Source: Amanita rubescens (taxonomy: Eukaryota > Basidiomycota > Agaricomycetes > Agaricales > Amanitaceae). From it: a stretch of 64,000 bases of DNA. Position numbers and translations under genes: made by a program. Of the stretch, positions 22,398-33,597 are shown one piece after another. Each line of letters opens with the position of its first letter. The stretch's first letter is position 1. The notes below the pieces were generated by a model. It was given only the letters and a program-made list of their open reading frames with translations, searched no databases and was not told the origin of the DNA. The stretch is taken from the NCBI GenBank assembly GCA_015039365.1, contig WION01000183.1:1-64000 (forward strand), in the 5' to 3' direction.

Positions 22398-23902
22398 ATG
22401 GCATCTAAAGCTGCACAGAAACGTGTAAGTTATTCTGTTCCTACTCACACCGGCTTCACGCTCATATCACTTTGCTCCACTCACCGCTACCGCCCGCTTT
22501 CGTTTCCCGCTCCAGCTCACGAAAGAATACATTACAATGCAAAAGGAACCACCTCCATACGTGTGGGCTCTTCCGGATGAGAAGAACATCCTCACATGTC
22601 CGTCTGTCTCAAACAATCTCTTTCTCGCTCTCGCTTACACATGCCGGTTGCACGTTTCAAAGGGAACTACATCCTCGTACGTCGAACATTGCTTTGATTT
22701 TCGTGATCCCGCCTTCTTACATGTCCTCTTTGCCTTAGCGGGGGCCGCCAGATTCGCCGTACGCAGGTGGGGAGTATCATGGAGTGTTGCTGTTCCCCTC
22801 GGAGTATCCTTTCAAGCCACCAGGTATCAAAGTACGTTCGTTCCGAGGCACCCGATGTTTTCAATTCTGACCATCTTTGGCGCCCTGTCATGTCATTTTT
22901 TTACTCGCTTCCGCCCTGGTTCGCTTACCGCTTGTTGCCTGTGACAGATGTTGACGCCCTCGGGAAGATTTCAACCAGACAAAAAGATTTGCTTTTCGAT
23001 GTCTGATTTCCACCCGGGAACGGTGAGTTGACATCCCGTCCCCCCTCCATATATCACTTGTACTTGTCCGATGGAGACCGATACTGACTCTGAGTTGATG
23101 TTCTAGTGGAACCCCGCTTGGAGCGTAGCGACCATGTAAGTTGCCGTTGATGATGTTACCTTTTTTACACATCCCCATTTTGGCAATGTGTCTGGACTGG
23201 ACCCTGAATTGTTATGTCTCGTGATACTGACTACACATCGTCTTTTATTAGATTAACCGGCCTACTGTCATTCATGTTATCCGATGAAATGACTACCGGG
23301 TCTATGACATCCAACGACGCACATAAACGCGCGTTTGCCACCCGGAGCCACGCTTGGAATCTTACAAATCAACGATTTAAAGATGCATTTCCTGAGGTAA
23401 GTGTTATTGATGTAATGATGCCAAGCGTCCGTTTTGGAACACGTTTTCGGACCCATATTATCTTGCGATGGAGCCGCAGCAGGTGCTGATTTACCTTGAT
23501 TCTCCGCAGTACTGCACACCGTTTCCAAAAGACCTTCCTAACATGGGCGCGAAGGAAAGAGGATTGGCAGAAACTGCTACTCCTAAATTAGCATTACCTT
23601 CCGGAGCATCGACATCATCCTTCTCGAGCCCGTGCATATCCGTGCAGTCGACGTCATCGGGAACATCACTCTTGGGTTCTTCACCAGAAGAATCTGGAGC
23701 TGGACAGCAACAGCAGGAACCATCTTCGACATCGTTGACCGTTGTGAATCAAAATACAAATGGAAGAGTAGAAGAGTCGCGGAACATCAATCCACCGACA
23801 GGGTTGGTGGCCGCATGGGGGCAACTTCTTTGGGAAAAATGGCGATGGGGCGTGCTGATCGCGGTCGCCGTAATAGTCTCGAGGTTCTCATCATCCGCCT
23901 AA
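22398..23902 (+). CDS. UBC6: UBC6-type ubiquitin-conjugating enzyme (ER-anchored E2)
   Basis: Eight exons: 22398-22424, 22516-22597, 22663-22676 (only 14 nt), 22739-22831, 22948-23022, 23107-23135, 23252-23396 and 23510-23902, giving 285 aa. The start MASKAAQKRLTKEY, the core RGPPDSPYAGGEYHG and FPSEYPFKPPGIK, and the active-site region KICFSMSDFHPGTWNP (catalytic Cys) match the Ubc6/UBE2J group. A Ser/Gln-rich linker leads to a C-terminal hydrophobic anchor (WGVLIAVAVIVSRF), so this is a tail-anchored protein of the ER membrane acting in ER-associated degradation. Intron 2 uses an unusual GTCCGT donor, fixed by the conserved TWNYIL junction. It converges with the next gene. Confidence 0.96.
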
Positions 23903-24476
23903 GATGATGGGGTACGGGATACGGATGGGACCGCGGTAGGTGGAGTCGTGTCCAAAGTTTCTTGGTGATGAACACGATTGGATTTCCTTTGGCGATCATC
24001 GATCACTTCTTTTCTTTTACCTTGTTACACCTTTTTTCGAGGATTCAGCACTGCCATCCGTCTCGTGGTTGCCGTGCCCGAGTCCTTTTTTTTTCCCTTT
24101 TCAACCCTAGCATTTTCGCTGTTTAAAGCTTACAAGGAGATGATAGGTTATGTCGATCGCGAATGTGTTATCCAATCCAATATCCCCGTCCCCACGTTCC
24201 GGAACATACTTTTCGCCAGTGGTCTTCTGTCCCTCCCCGATTTACATTCGATTCAACCTATATATTCTATTACTAGCGCCTTCCTTTTTCTGTCTCTTGG
24301 ATATTTGAGTAGGCTATAAACTCGTTTCTTTTCGAAATGAAATGTAAATTGTATTCTTCTTTACTTTGACAATTTAGATGATTGGGAAGCTGATCACATG
24401 CTCATTTGACTGTCGACTTTTATGATAGTAACACTACAGTTTGTGTATATATCGATACAGTAAGACGGCGGGACTG

Positions 24477-25457
24477 CTAACCAGAATCACCATCGGTCGT
24501 CCATAAACGACCGAGTGGCTCGGATGTGCCGTGTATAAGTGGTTCGATGGCGGTCCAAATCTCATTTGTAACTTGTTCGATAGAACGACTGGCATCGATG
24601 GTAATCCACCTCAGTCGATCTTGTCGTACCACATCACCGGCGCCACCGCGATCCTGGACTATCACAGGATCTAGCGTACCCACCGGCTCCGGTACTTGTT
24701 GTAGAGGTGGCGGTGGCGGTGGCTGGGTCGAGGGCCCTCCTCCCATCTCGCTCGCCATCCTCAAAAACACCTCTCTGACTCTTTTTTGCATTTCTTCCTT
24801 TTCGTAACGTTCCTGCCCGTATCCGCCTCGTTTCCTTGCGTGTTCGGGGGATATGTCGAGGAAGAGGGTGAGGTCTGGCGAGGGGAGGGAGATGTCTGGT
24901 GCGCGGCACCATGTGTAGGGGAGGCCTTTAGCGTGGGAGAAGGCGATCCCTGAGAAGGCGTAGCGGTCAGCGAGGAGGATGGTAGGTTTAGGAGTTGTAT
25001 CTGCATCGAGGGATGCGGTAAGGGTTTGTTGGATGGATGTGCTGCATAATCATGTCAATTCGATTTCAGGACGCAAGTAGAGGAACCCTAAAACGTTTCT
25101 TTTTTCTGCCTTCTCGAGAAAAAGATAAGTACGGCGTACGTACGCGAGTTCCCATCGATTTGCGGAGAAGAGTAGATGGATCGCTCTGTCGTCTAGATCT
25201 GACTGGGATCGGAGGTAGGCATCGATCATTTTGCCGATAGGCGTCGTGCGGTCTGGTTTTAACCGATTAGGTTGGATATTTTTGAAGGGGGGAGCTAGGA
25301 TGTTTTGGAGGTACCACCTACCTGGGAATTTGATGAGCTTTGCTGGGATGCCATGTTCGTGGAGGCGGGCGAGGATGGCGGAGGATTGGGTGGATTTTCC
25401 GGAGCGGTCGAGGCCTTCGATGACGATGAACGCGCCGCGTTTTATGTTGGTCATCAT
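24477..25457 (-). CDS. CDC8: thymidylate kinase
   Basis: Exons 25322-25457, 25144-25252 and 24477-25041 give 269 aa. The P-loop reads IEGLDRSGKSTQ, followed by the FPGDRTTPIGKMI motif (dTMP-binding Asp-Arg), FSANRWEL, LADRYAFSG and LDISPEHARKRGGYGQERYE. It phosphorylates dTMP to dTDP. ATG at 25457 is the first of two adjacent Met codons 10 residues before the P-loop strand. Compared with the ~215-aa family norm there is an insertion near residues 200-235 rich in Gly and Pro (a run of six Pro) between the helix after the lid and RWITIDASRS. Intron 2 is 102 nt, the longest in the left half. Confidence 0.95.
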
Positions 25458-26384
25458 GGTTTTGGGTCGAGTGCGATAAGGCAGACATATGGCTGGCACG
25501 CGGCATGGCTTACACCTCATGATTCCTTCAGCAAAATTGGGACCAAGGCCTAGCGTAAACCCTGAACTTCAAGCTTCGAAGTCCTACATTCGTGGTAACA
25601 GTAACCAAGCTGTTCCGCTCCTAAAATTTTGTCTAGACGGTCAACTATGATTTTTTATTATTTAATATTATTTTTATTATTTCCTTGTTTTAATTTAGGC
25701 CCGATGTCACATCATATAGTCCCCTCCGGTTTGCTGCTGCACCCTGCTCTATGCATACAGCAATATATATTGCATTGTACAGTACATTTTGTATGAATAG
25801 AAAATCGAGGACAAGGTCAGCACTGGGCACGTCGAAATTCGACGTACGTGACAGTGTAACGTGTTACACCACACTCTTGCCCTGCCCCTCCCAGCCTCGA
25901 CTCAGCTCGGCAATCGCGAGTCGCGGGCCTGGTGATGATCATACTCGACCTTTGCGAACGACTTGAGTTCGATGCCCTGAGATGCCCTAGGGCAACATAC
26001 AGCACATGTATTATCCACCCGGTTTATTCCTTCGGTAAAACTTAAAAGGCCATGTGCCTCGAAAGACACTTACGAAGCCATATGACTTGACCTGTATGCT
26101 TCCTGCATGTGACGTACTTATGATAATCTTCATCAAATGATTGTGATGTATGTATAAAAGAATCACTTCCGTTCTATGAGAATCACGCTAATCTCTGTTG
26201 TAAGTTGATCAATAATGAGGGCATTTCACAGGCATAAGAGGTCTCAAGGAGGAGTAGGCACGGCAACTCACACTCGGGAACTCCTCGCCGTGCTCCGTCT
26301 ACCCCGAACGCGTCAATTGTCCTAAGTATAAAATTTGAACGTGCGCAGGGCCTCGCATTTATTTTATTTTATTCGCCTCACAAT
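25458..26384. other. intergenic region with GH76 promoter
   Basis: An AT-rich stretch lies at 25650-25695. TATAAAA at 26327-26333 sits 52 bp before the GH76 start codon and is its likely TATA box. A second TATAAAA at about 26153 has no gene of its own. Confidence 0.5.
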
Positions 26385-28320
26385 ATGTTCGTTCTATCTG
26401 GGTTTACTCTACTAGTCCTCGGCGCTTTGCAGCTGACTGCAGCGCAGGATCTAGGCGTTCCTTTATCATGGAGAGTACGTTTCGCGTGTCTTGCACACTT
26501 ATAAAAGAAATTCAGCCTTTTTTTCACAGCATTTCTCCAACCTTCGCTCCCTTGCAACACGTATCGCCATTTCTCGGAACGCGATAAACACCATTTTACC
26601 GCAGCTCACTCCTTCCGATGCTCAATTCAATGGCAAGTTTCCAAATAGTGTAATTTACTGACGCTGAGGGTTCGCAACATCAAGGTATCGGGTGGTGGCA
26701 ATCTGGCAATGTCTGGTCCGCCATAGCGAACCATGATTATCACGCCAAGACTAGGACATACCAGACCCAAGTCATTGACAACATCAAAAAGGGGTGGAGC
26801 CTTTATACCAACTTTGATCCGTATGAGTAAGTTATTAGTCTATCTTTATGTTTAGCAGGGAAGAGTAGTTGACGAACATAATTGCAGGGTAAGCCATCCG
26901 CTCACTCTTCATATAACCTTATAGACTGAATCAACTTGGGGATAGTACAATGATGATGCACTGTAAGTTTTCCCACCGATCATGGAATTTCATAATCACA
27001 TCGAGTCTAGGTGGTGGGCGACAGCGGCCCTGTACGCCCACAGAGCGTACGATGGTTCCACCATGTTGACATATGCCATTGATACTTGGACGCATGTTTC
27101 AAAATAGTGAGATATCCTCAATTTCACGTACTCCCCGAACTTAGCTGTGCATAGCGTTATCTCGGAGGCAGATGCAGCATCTGGTCGTATTTCGACAAAA
27201 AGTTTCGCTATTGCGAAGACTTGCTCCGGACGTACGTATTTGTAAAAATCAGGGCTTCTTATATTCCTAACAATGCTTGTACGCGTATTCAGACACTATG
27301 GCTGGAGGCGTCTTTTGGGTACGTGTCAAGACCATGTGAGCTTATTGCATATGTATACTGACTGGCCTCGATCCAGCGCCCTATCTCTGGTGACACATCC
27401 ATCAACTCTATTACGACTGGGTACGTTAGAATCAAGATTCCAGTTCGGTCTAGACTTGTCGATGACGTCTGTTGTTTTCTTCCTTTTTTTCTGAAAGGTT
27501 GTACATGACGTATGTTTTCCCTACGTTTACATGCCAAACATCGCGTCAAACGTTCGATCAACAGGCTCTCTGCGTATCTTGCTGAATATACCGGTGAGGC
27601 GAAGTATACCGAAGCAGCCATTCTCAGCGCACAATGGATCAAGAATGTCAACCTCAATTCTAAACATATTGCTCTGGACTTTATCAACGCCGACGATTGT
27701 TCTCGCTCACCCTCCTCGTGGTTGTTTACGTACAACACCGGCAAATTTGTTGAAGGACTGAGCGTGTTGACTAGTGTGACGAAAGATTCTTCGTGGAAGG
27801 ATTTGTAAGTAAATATGTTTTCTAGGTGTATTTTACTAATATGCGAGTTGGCGGATAGGATGACCTTAGTCGTTGCGAATGCGACCAAGTCGAGTGCTTG
27901 GGAGGGAAGCGATGGGATTATCACTGAAGGTTCAAGCACTGAGAGCGGCAATGACGGTGTTGGATTCAAAGGTTTGTAATTGGAACCTGATTATCTTATC
28001 GACTGAAATTGTTATCCCTTAAGCCATCTTCATACGTGGCCTGGGTGAGGCGTTCGTGAGAAACACGGAATACTCTCATTTTGCTATTTTGATTCAAAGC
28101 TATATTGACGTTCAGGTGAGATTGCATTGTTGCTCATGGCAGACTAAGCCCATTAGGGCTGACCCTGACTTTTCTTTCACCGTAGTGCAATGCCCTTTTG
28201 GAGCTTGCGGCGAGTGGTACATCGTATTCCGCAAATTGGCACGGCCCTCCCATGGCTTTTACTACATGGGGACAGATGGCTGCATTGGATGTGCTAGTTT
28301 CCGCTATCCCAGGTTATTAA
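26385..28320 (+). CDS. GH76 secreted alpha-1,6-mannanase-like protein with a 1-nt exon
   Basis: Fourteen exons: 26385-26474, 26530-26632, 26685-26826, 26888 (one base), 26946-26962, 27011-27106, 27155-27231, 27293-27318, 27377-27420, 27498-27509, 27565-27804, 27859-27971, 28024-28115 and 28186-28320; sum 1188 nt, 395 aa. A signal peptide (MFVLSGFTLLVLGALQLTAAQ) is followed by GH76 motifs: GWWQSGNVWSAIANHD, YNDDALWWATAAL (catalytic Asp pair), GGVFW, LSAYLAEYTGEAKY, WIKNVN, DGIITEGSS, GVGFKAIFIRGL, and NWHGPPMAFTTWGQM. The family cleaves alpha-1,6-mannan or remodels GPI-anchored wall proteins. Intron 2 appears to be GC-AG (GCAAGT). The 12-nt exon 10 and 1-nt exon 4 are both required by phase. 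Confidence 0.94.
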
Positions 28321-28929
28321 GGCTAATACATACGTAATATATATAAACTCGAATCCGCTATCGCACTCTTGGATATATGTTTTGGCCATGTCCGTATATA
28401 ACATGTAGCGAGTGGGATGAGGCGCGACGATGATTTATGTCTGATCAGCGGGTGACATGATGACCGATGACCGTTCGTTATGATATATCCTAAGTGATGC
28501 TTATGTAGGACCAACTGGGGATGTGATTTCGCCTGACTTTTAGATGCCGATCATACCTCAACATGATGTTTCTAGTAAAGATGGGGATATAAATGAATTA
28601 TTGGATACTACTCAGCGCGCGATCATCAATAAGGATAAATAATTTGAACACGAGTCACCTAGGTTCGCACACTTAAAGACTTTTACGTCCCAAATCGGTT
28701 TCGAAAGATATCCTACCAACCACACAGTACGTGACGTCCCTTCCAACCAGCGCGTGCCATGAAATAGACCAAGCTCTGGACCTTTCGATGTAGGTTGGAT
28801 TTATTTCCTCTTTCAAGTTTCCGCTAACGTCAAGTGCTGTCTGCCTCGTCTGCCCGCAGCCCCACGCGGGAATATAAATACTAATGGAGGCTGATGCAGC
28901 TCGCTATGCCACTCGGAGGGCACCATTTC
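28321..28929. other. intergenic region with promoter of the first membrane-protein copy
   Basis: TATAAATA at 28873-28880 lies 50 bp upstream of the ATG at 28930. No other coding signal is visible. Confidence 0.5.
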
Positions 28930-30290
28930 ATGTTTCGCCGAGGTGAGTCCCTGAGCAATCCAACCCTCCTACATGCTTCTTGGTTCACCTGCTTGTCTGC
29001 CAGCTATCACCTCTACAATACATCTACTTGCCATAAGCATGGGTGTTTTTCGGCTCAGACACCGCTATAGGACAAAGCAATACTACTGGGATGATCTTTG
29101 GGCGGCATGTACTCTGTTCGCGGATGTGGGGCTCTTTTTGAGCATTTGGCTGTGGCCAATATATTCCGGTATGTGTCCTGCACAGTGTCTTGAAATGAGT
29201 GGTATCCATTGACAGTGGGCATGGAACGCTGTTAGTACCAGGTAATCATATCGAACCCGAAGAACCATTATCACGGATCTGGATAGTGGGAGTTTTGTTG
29301 CCAACTATTAATTGGTAGGTGTGCTGTCCCCCGATTGCGTTGAGCTCTGATAAGGTGCCTTGTGATATGAACAGGACGTCTCGCATTGGCGTCGCGTTCT
29401 CGATATTCAGGATCGCGGAGAAAGACGTACCGAGAAGGCGTTGCATCCTTGCTCTCATTTCCATGTTCCTTGTTTTGTGGATCTTGGCCATAACGCTGAA
29501 GTGTATCCATTGCTCTGAGATGCGAACACTTCAGCTGAACCGTGTGGACCCATCCTGCATGGGCCATATAGCGCAACTTTGTTTCACTGGTTGTATGTCA
29601 ATCGTCATATCACAATATGGCTCGGGCTGATGTTCTGAGGATTTGAAGTGTTCATCATCTGCGACTCTTGTCTGGTCTCCATCCCGCTTCATATGTTGCG
29701 ACATCTCAGGCTGCCAAGAACCGACCGATTCGTGGTTCGCGCCGTCTTTAGTGCTTCTGTTCTATCAGCCACTGCAGACATTGTCACCACCACCTGCAAT
29801 CTGGTGTACTTCCCCGACAAAATCACTCATATATACGTGGTCGGAATGACCGTTCAGATCAGGGTAACATGCATGCCAGTTGTTAACAGTTGGCCCCTGT
29901 TAACGATCTGTCCAGGGTGCAGTGTCGCTGATAGTTTGCAACCTGATCGTCGTGGGGCCGTGCATTTACCGCCTCTTCAGAAGGGCCGAGCAAGATTTAT
30001 CGATACCGATATCATTCCACATAGAAGTCACCCCAGTCAGGATGTCAATCGACGATTGTTTAGTACCGCCCCTAAGTCAAGTTGAACGCGCCTTAGTTCG
30101 AGAGCAGCGCTCCCGAAGGTTCGCTCTTGCCCACCTCGCAGCGATGATATCTGGAGGATTATTACATGCTTCGGGCGAACATTTGTCTGAATCCCAACCC
30201 TCATTGGACGCTAGTACGGTGCGCAAGCGAATGCAGCTTATATTATTTTTTTGCTCTAATAGCACAGATATTAGGCCCACAAATATGTGA
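28930..30290 (+). CDS. multi-spanning membrane protein, fungal rhodopsin/Pth11-like, copy 1
   Basis: Six exons: 28930-28942, 29004-29168, 29236-29314, 29375-29592, 29649-29863 and 29916-30290, 354 aa in frame. About seven hydrophobic segments. The first loop carries FRLRHRYRTKQYYWDDLW, resembling the Arg...Trp-Asp-Asp signature after TM1 of fungal integral-membrane proteins related to Pth11. Later segments read RIWIVGVLLPTINW, SRIGVAFSIFRIAEKD, LHMLRHLRLPRTDRF, VCNLIVVGPCIYRLFRR. The C-tail is cytoplasmic and charged. The exon pattern is identical in copy 3. The family is usually viewed as receptor-like; ligand and partners cannot be told from sequence. Confidence 0.75.
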
Positions 30291-30542
30291 AGACTTAGCC
30301 TATCCAAGCGTGTAGTATCCATCGGAGCATTCTCGAGTGGACGAGCAGTCGCACGAAGGGAGGGGCATAGTCAAAGAGGAAGGAAAATCCTCAGCACATA
30401 AGTACGACACATAGCTACGAACATTTAAAACGAGAGATGTGACATCTGATCGCGATAAGACATCGATACATAGTTAGATCTAAGCCCGCGCGGTACAAAA
30501 TGCTGCTTGTGGCTAACCGCCCTTCCGCCTCTTTCGTATCCC

Positions 30543-32514
30543 TTTCTTATCTTGTATCTAGATAGCGGGTATCACTTCGTCTTCCAAACGTTTCCTTGAT
30601 AATTTCAACTCTAACTTGTGTCGGTGCCTCCACTACGGTCGCCGATGTTCATGGCCTTGACCTATCGGCGTACATACGGAAGACACGCCTAGCTAGGGAA
30701 AGCGGTGGCTTTTGCAATGACTCACGGTCACTGCGTGGACGACAACGAGGTCAAGGTCAAATATAGATTAGCATAGCATCAAGCGAATAATCAATCGCGA
30801 ATAAGTGTGCCTTAGCCTGTCGTGATCAGGCTGACAGTCATCGCGTTCTGTTGCTCCGACGGCAGTCATATAATTTCTCCGCGGTCGCAGCTAATACTGG
30901 TACCGTATTTCTTGTTCGGAACATTTTTTTGACCATATTCACATAAAAGTAGCAAAGGAAGCGAGGGACGACATCAATGTCTAACCGTTGAGCCACTAAG
31001 TATGATGCATAATGTATGATGATACCTTGAAGATAGGGCTTTTCAAAGTTTGCCGTCCGTTAGAGGCGGAGTTTTATAAATAGTATCGATCATATGCCAT
31101 GACATGAGTTCGACAATTTGCGCCCAATATTTACTATTGTGCTAATGACTCTCATTTTTTATTCAATGGTTCTATCCCTGTCGATACCATGCATAGGACT
31201 ATAAGTATGCGAGCTGACTCGGACGCGCTACCGTTCCATGAATTTCAGAGGTGAGCAGTTCTAGCGTTCAATGTTTCACGGTTCACCATGCGTCCCCCAG
31301 TTATCCCATTCCCAGTACACCTGCTTGCGATAAGCCTGGCGGTTTTTCGGCTTGGGCACAGTTATAGGACAAAGCAATACTATTGGGAATGATTTATTGG
31401 CAGCATGTACTCTGACCGGATGTGGGGCTCTTTTTGAGTGTAATGGGTATGCCCATTATATGTCCTAAGAATGGACTCTGCCTGCTGGCAGGGCTTATTG
31501 AACCATGACAGCACCGGGAAGTAATGTTGAGCCCGAATGGCTCACAGTGCGTATCTGGGTTGCGGGACTTTTGCTGCCATGCGTCACTTGGTACGTTTGG
31601 CTCCGTGACGGCGTTGAGCCCACTGATATGCATATTCTATGGATCACCAGGTCGTCTCGCATTCGGGGTCGCGTTCTCGATATACAGGATTGCAAAGCAA
31701 GATGCGATGAGAAACACCGTTCTCATTTGCTTGTTCATTCTTATCTTATATGGATAATTGTCATGGTGTTGAGTTGTTCTGCAAAATAGAAGTTGGGACT
31801 AGACCACCCAATCCCATTTTGTACTGGCTATGAAGAGCAACTGTTTTCACAGTCCGTATGTCCCTCGTTATACCGCCCCATGTCGCAAGCTAACTTTTTG
31901 AGCATTTCAAGTGTCCATCATCGGCGATGCTCTCCTTGTCTTTATCCCGCTTCATATGTTACGAGGTCTCAGGCTGTCAAAAACCGACCGATTCCTGGTC
32001 CGCACTGTCTTCAGCGTTTCGGTCGTATTTTCTATTGCCGCGATTGTAAGGACCGTGTGCAATTCCGGTGTAGTACACCCTCAACCAATTGGCCGAAATG
32101 GTCTTTCAAGTCAGGGTGAATGCGCTCGTCTTTTGTTTCTAATTGGGCTCACTGCTAACAACACCAGGGTGCGGTAGCGCTGATAGTTTGCAGCCTATAT
32201 ATTGTGATACCCTGTATCTATCGTCTCTTCAGAAACACTGAACAAGATGCGTCGATACCAATATCAATCCCTATAGATGTCTCACCAGCCAGGATCTCTC
32301 CAGCCAGGACGTCGAACGCCGATCGTCGAGTACCTCCTCAGAGTCAAGCTGAACAGGTCGTAGTTCGAGGACAGTGTTCCCAAGGATGCCTTGTTCTCCA
32401 GGTCCCATCTCGCGTATCTGGTGGACACTTCTAAGATCCGGATAGTGAACCCCAGCCTTTATTAGGTGCTATGTTGCACAATCATGTGCAATCCGTGTGG
32501 TCACCCGTGACCTA
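30543..32514 (+). repeat. segmental duplication unit 1 (with membrane-protein copy 2)
   Basis: About 2 kb that re-occurs at 33598-35627 with many substitutions and small indels. It starts at the shared CTTATCTTGTATC-AGATAGCGGGTA motif and ends with TCACCCGTGACCT. It includes about 700 bp of upstream DNA and the whole gene copy. Confidence 0.85.
31238..32435 (+). pseudogene. membrane-protein copy 2, degenerate
   Basis: This aligns exon by exon with copy 3 (ATG at 31238, first intron GTGAGC...CCCAG). In exon 2 an extra A after TGGGA (about 31390), a 2-base loss near 31421 and an extra A near 31443 destroy the frame. In exon 4 an extra C (CATTCGGGG) shifts the frame, and the segment around 31768-31850 is shortened with a TAG. 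Exon 5 has further indels. Individual blocks such as RIWVAGLLLPCVTW still read well, so inactivation looks recent. Confidence 0.88.
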
Positions 32515-33041
32515 TCTTATGCATCCATTCATTCTTACGCTGAGCGCCCACGTGCTATAGTAAGTGATCTAATAGCGTAGAGAGGTGGAGGATCACCACT
32601 TCAAGCTCATGGGTAGATTCGAAGCAATCATAAATCACCTGTGCTCTTGGCACGGTGAGGCTGGCTGTATCCCTTTGATCAGACGAGTTGTGCAATTGTC
32701 TTACTTTACCGTAACTAGATAGATGTCCAAGATCGAGGGCGTGAGGGCGAGCGAACCTGTCTTACTGGTTGCGCACAATTCCAATCATGGAAACGCTACC
32801 ATAAGATATTCAACCTTTGCCTACTCACTCTCAGCTCGGGGTGTGCTGGAGCTAGATACGGCTGGATCTTCGAATAATGTATGGCCCTACCTTACATATT
32901 TGCGCCAAGGTGAAAATGCCCTGCTTCTCCTCAACATACTTCGGATTTCAATAGCAGACAAACAAGTGACTTTCCTGTCAAGCGCGTAAGTCACGGCACG
33001 ATTCCAAACCAGTGGTAAAAATTGACTCTAAAGTTAAAGGG

Positions 33042-33300
33042 TTTTGTTACGGCCCATGTGCCAACAGTTGAATGTCTCCATTAATGGTCAGTAACGGAAT
33101 TCCATAATTCCATGACGTGCCCCACACTGCCCCAGATCGGGTTTCCTTCCCATCCGATATCGTATAACTGAGGAACGCCATACGTCTGCAGCGCCGACAG
33201 AAAGATTCGGTGTGCGTCCAACCTGACAAGTAATAACGTCATCCGGTTTTCGTTTCTTTCCCTCTGCTGATAGAGGTTCTCTTTCCACTCAAAACCACTT
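33042..33300 (-). pseudogene. dead copy of the small secreted-protein family
   Basis: On the minus strand VPLSAEGKGR-like text (EPLSAEGKKRKPDDVI, QCGARHG) matches the second live member at about 41565-41750 (VPLSAEGKGRNLDDVI, QCGARNG), and DNA identity is obvious over more than 200 bp (for example CTCTATCAGCAGAGGG and GGAGCAGTGTGGGGCACG-like words). Signal peptide, first third and second exon are missing, and frame shifts occur. It lies between the two duplicated membrane-protein segments. Confidence 0.8.
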
Positions 33301-33597
33301 GTGTTAAGGTAGGGATAGTGTAGGAGAGATAACCATGGCGGAGGAGCGGCCATTACAGAAGAACGAGCGTAAGAATATAATTGGTAGACGATATATCAGT
33401 GGCTAATTACAGTATAAGTGCGCTATAAGACCCTCCTTGTATCCATGGTATGCGAGGCCAGTAGATGAACGTCGCAACAAGTAATTTTGCTAGTATGGCA
33501 ATGAAACCTGAAAAAATAAAAACAGTGTTGCAGACCATGCGTGACACGTGACACGTAAAATACCTCGGTGTTTGGTGCTATTTGCAGCGCGCCAGTG

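Noticed and set aside
29169..29235. Shorter intron ending at TTGACAG (29215) in membrane-protein copy 1
   Set aside because: It leads to an in-frame TAG within seven codons. The later acceptor (TTAG/ACAG before the ACC-GG word) works in copies 1, 2 and 3.
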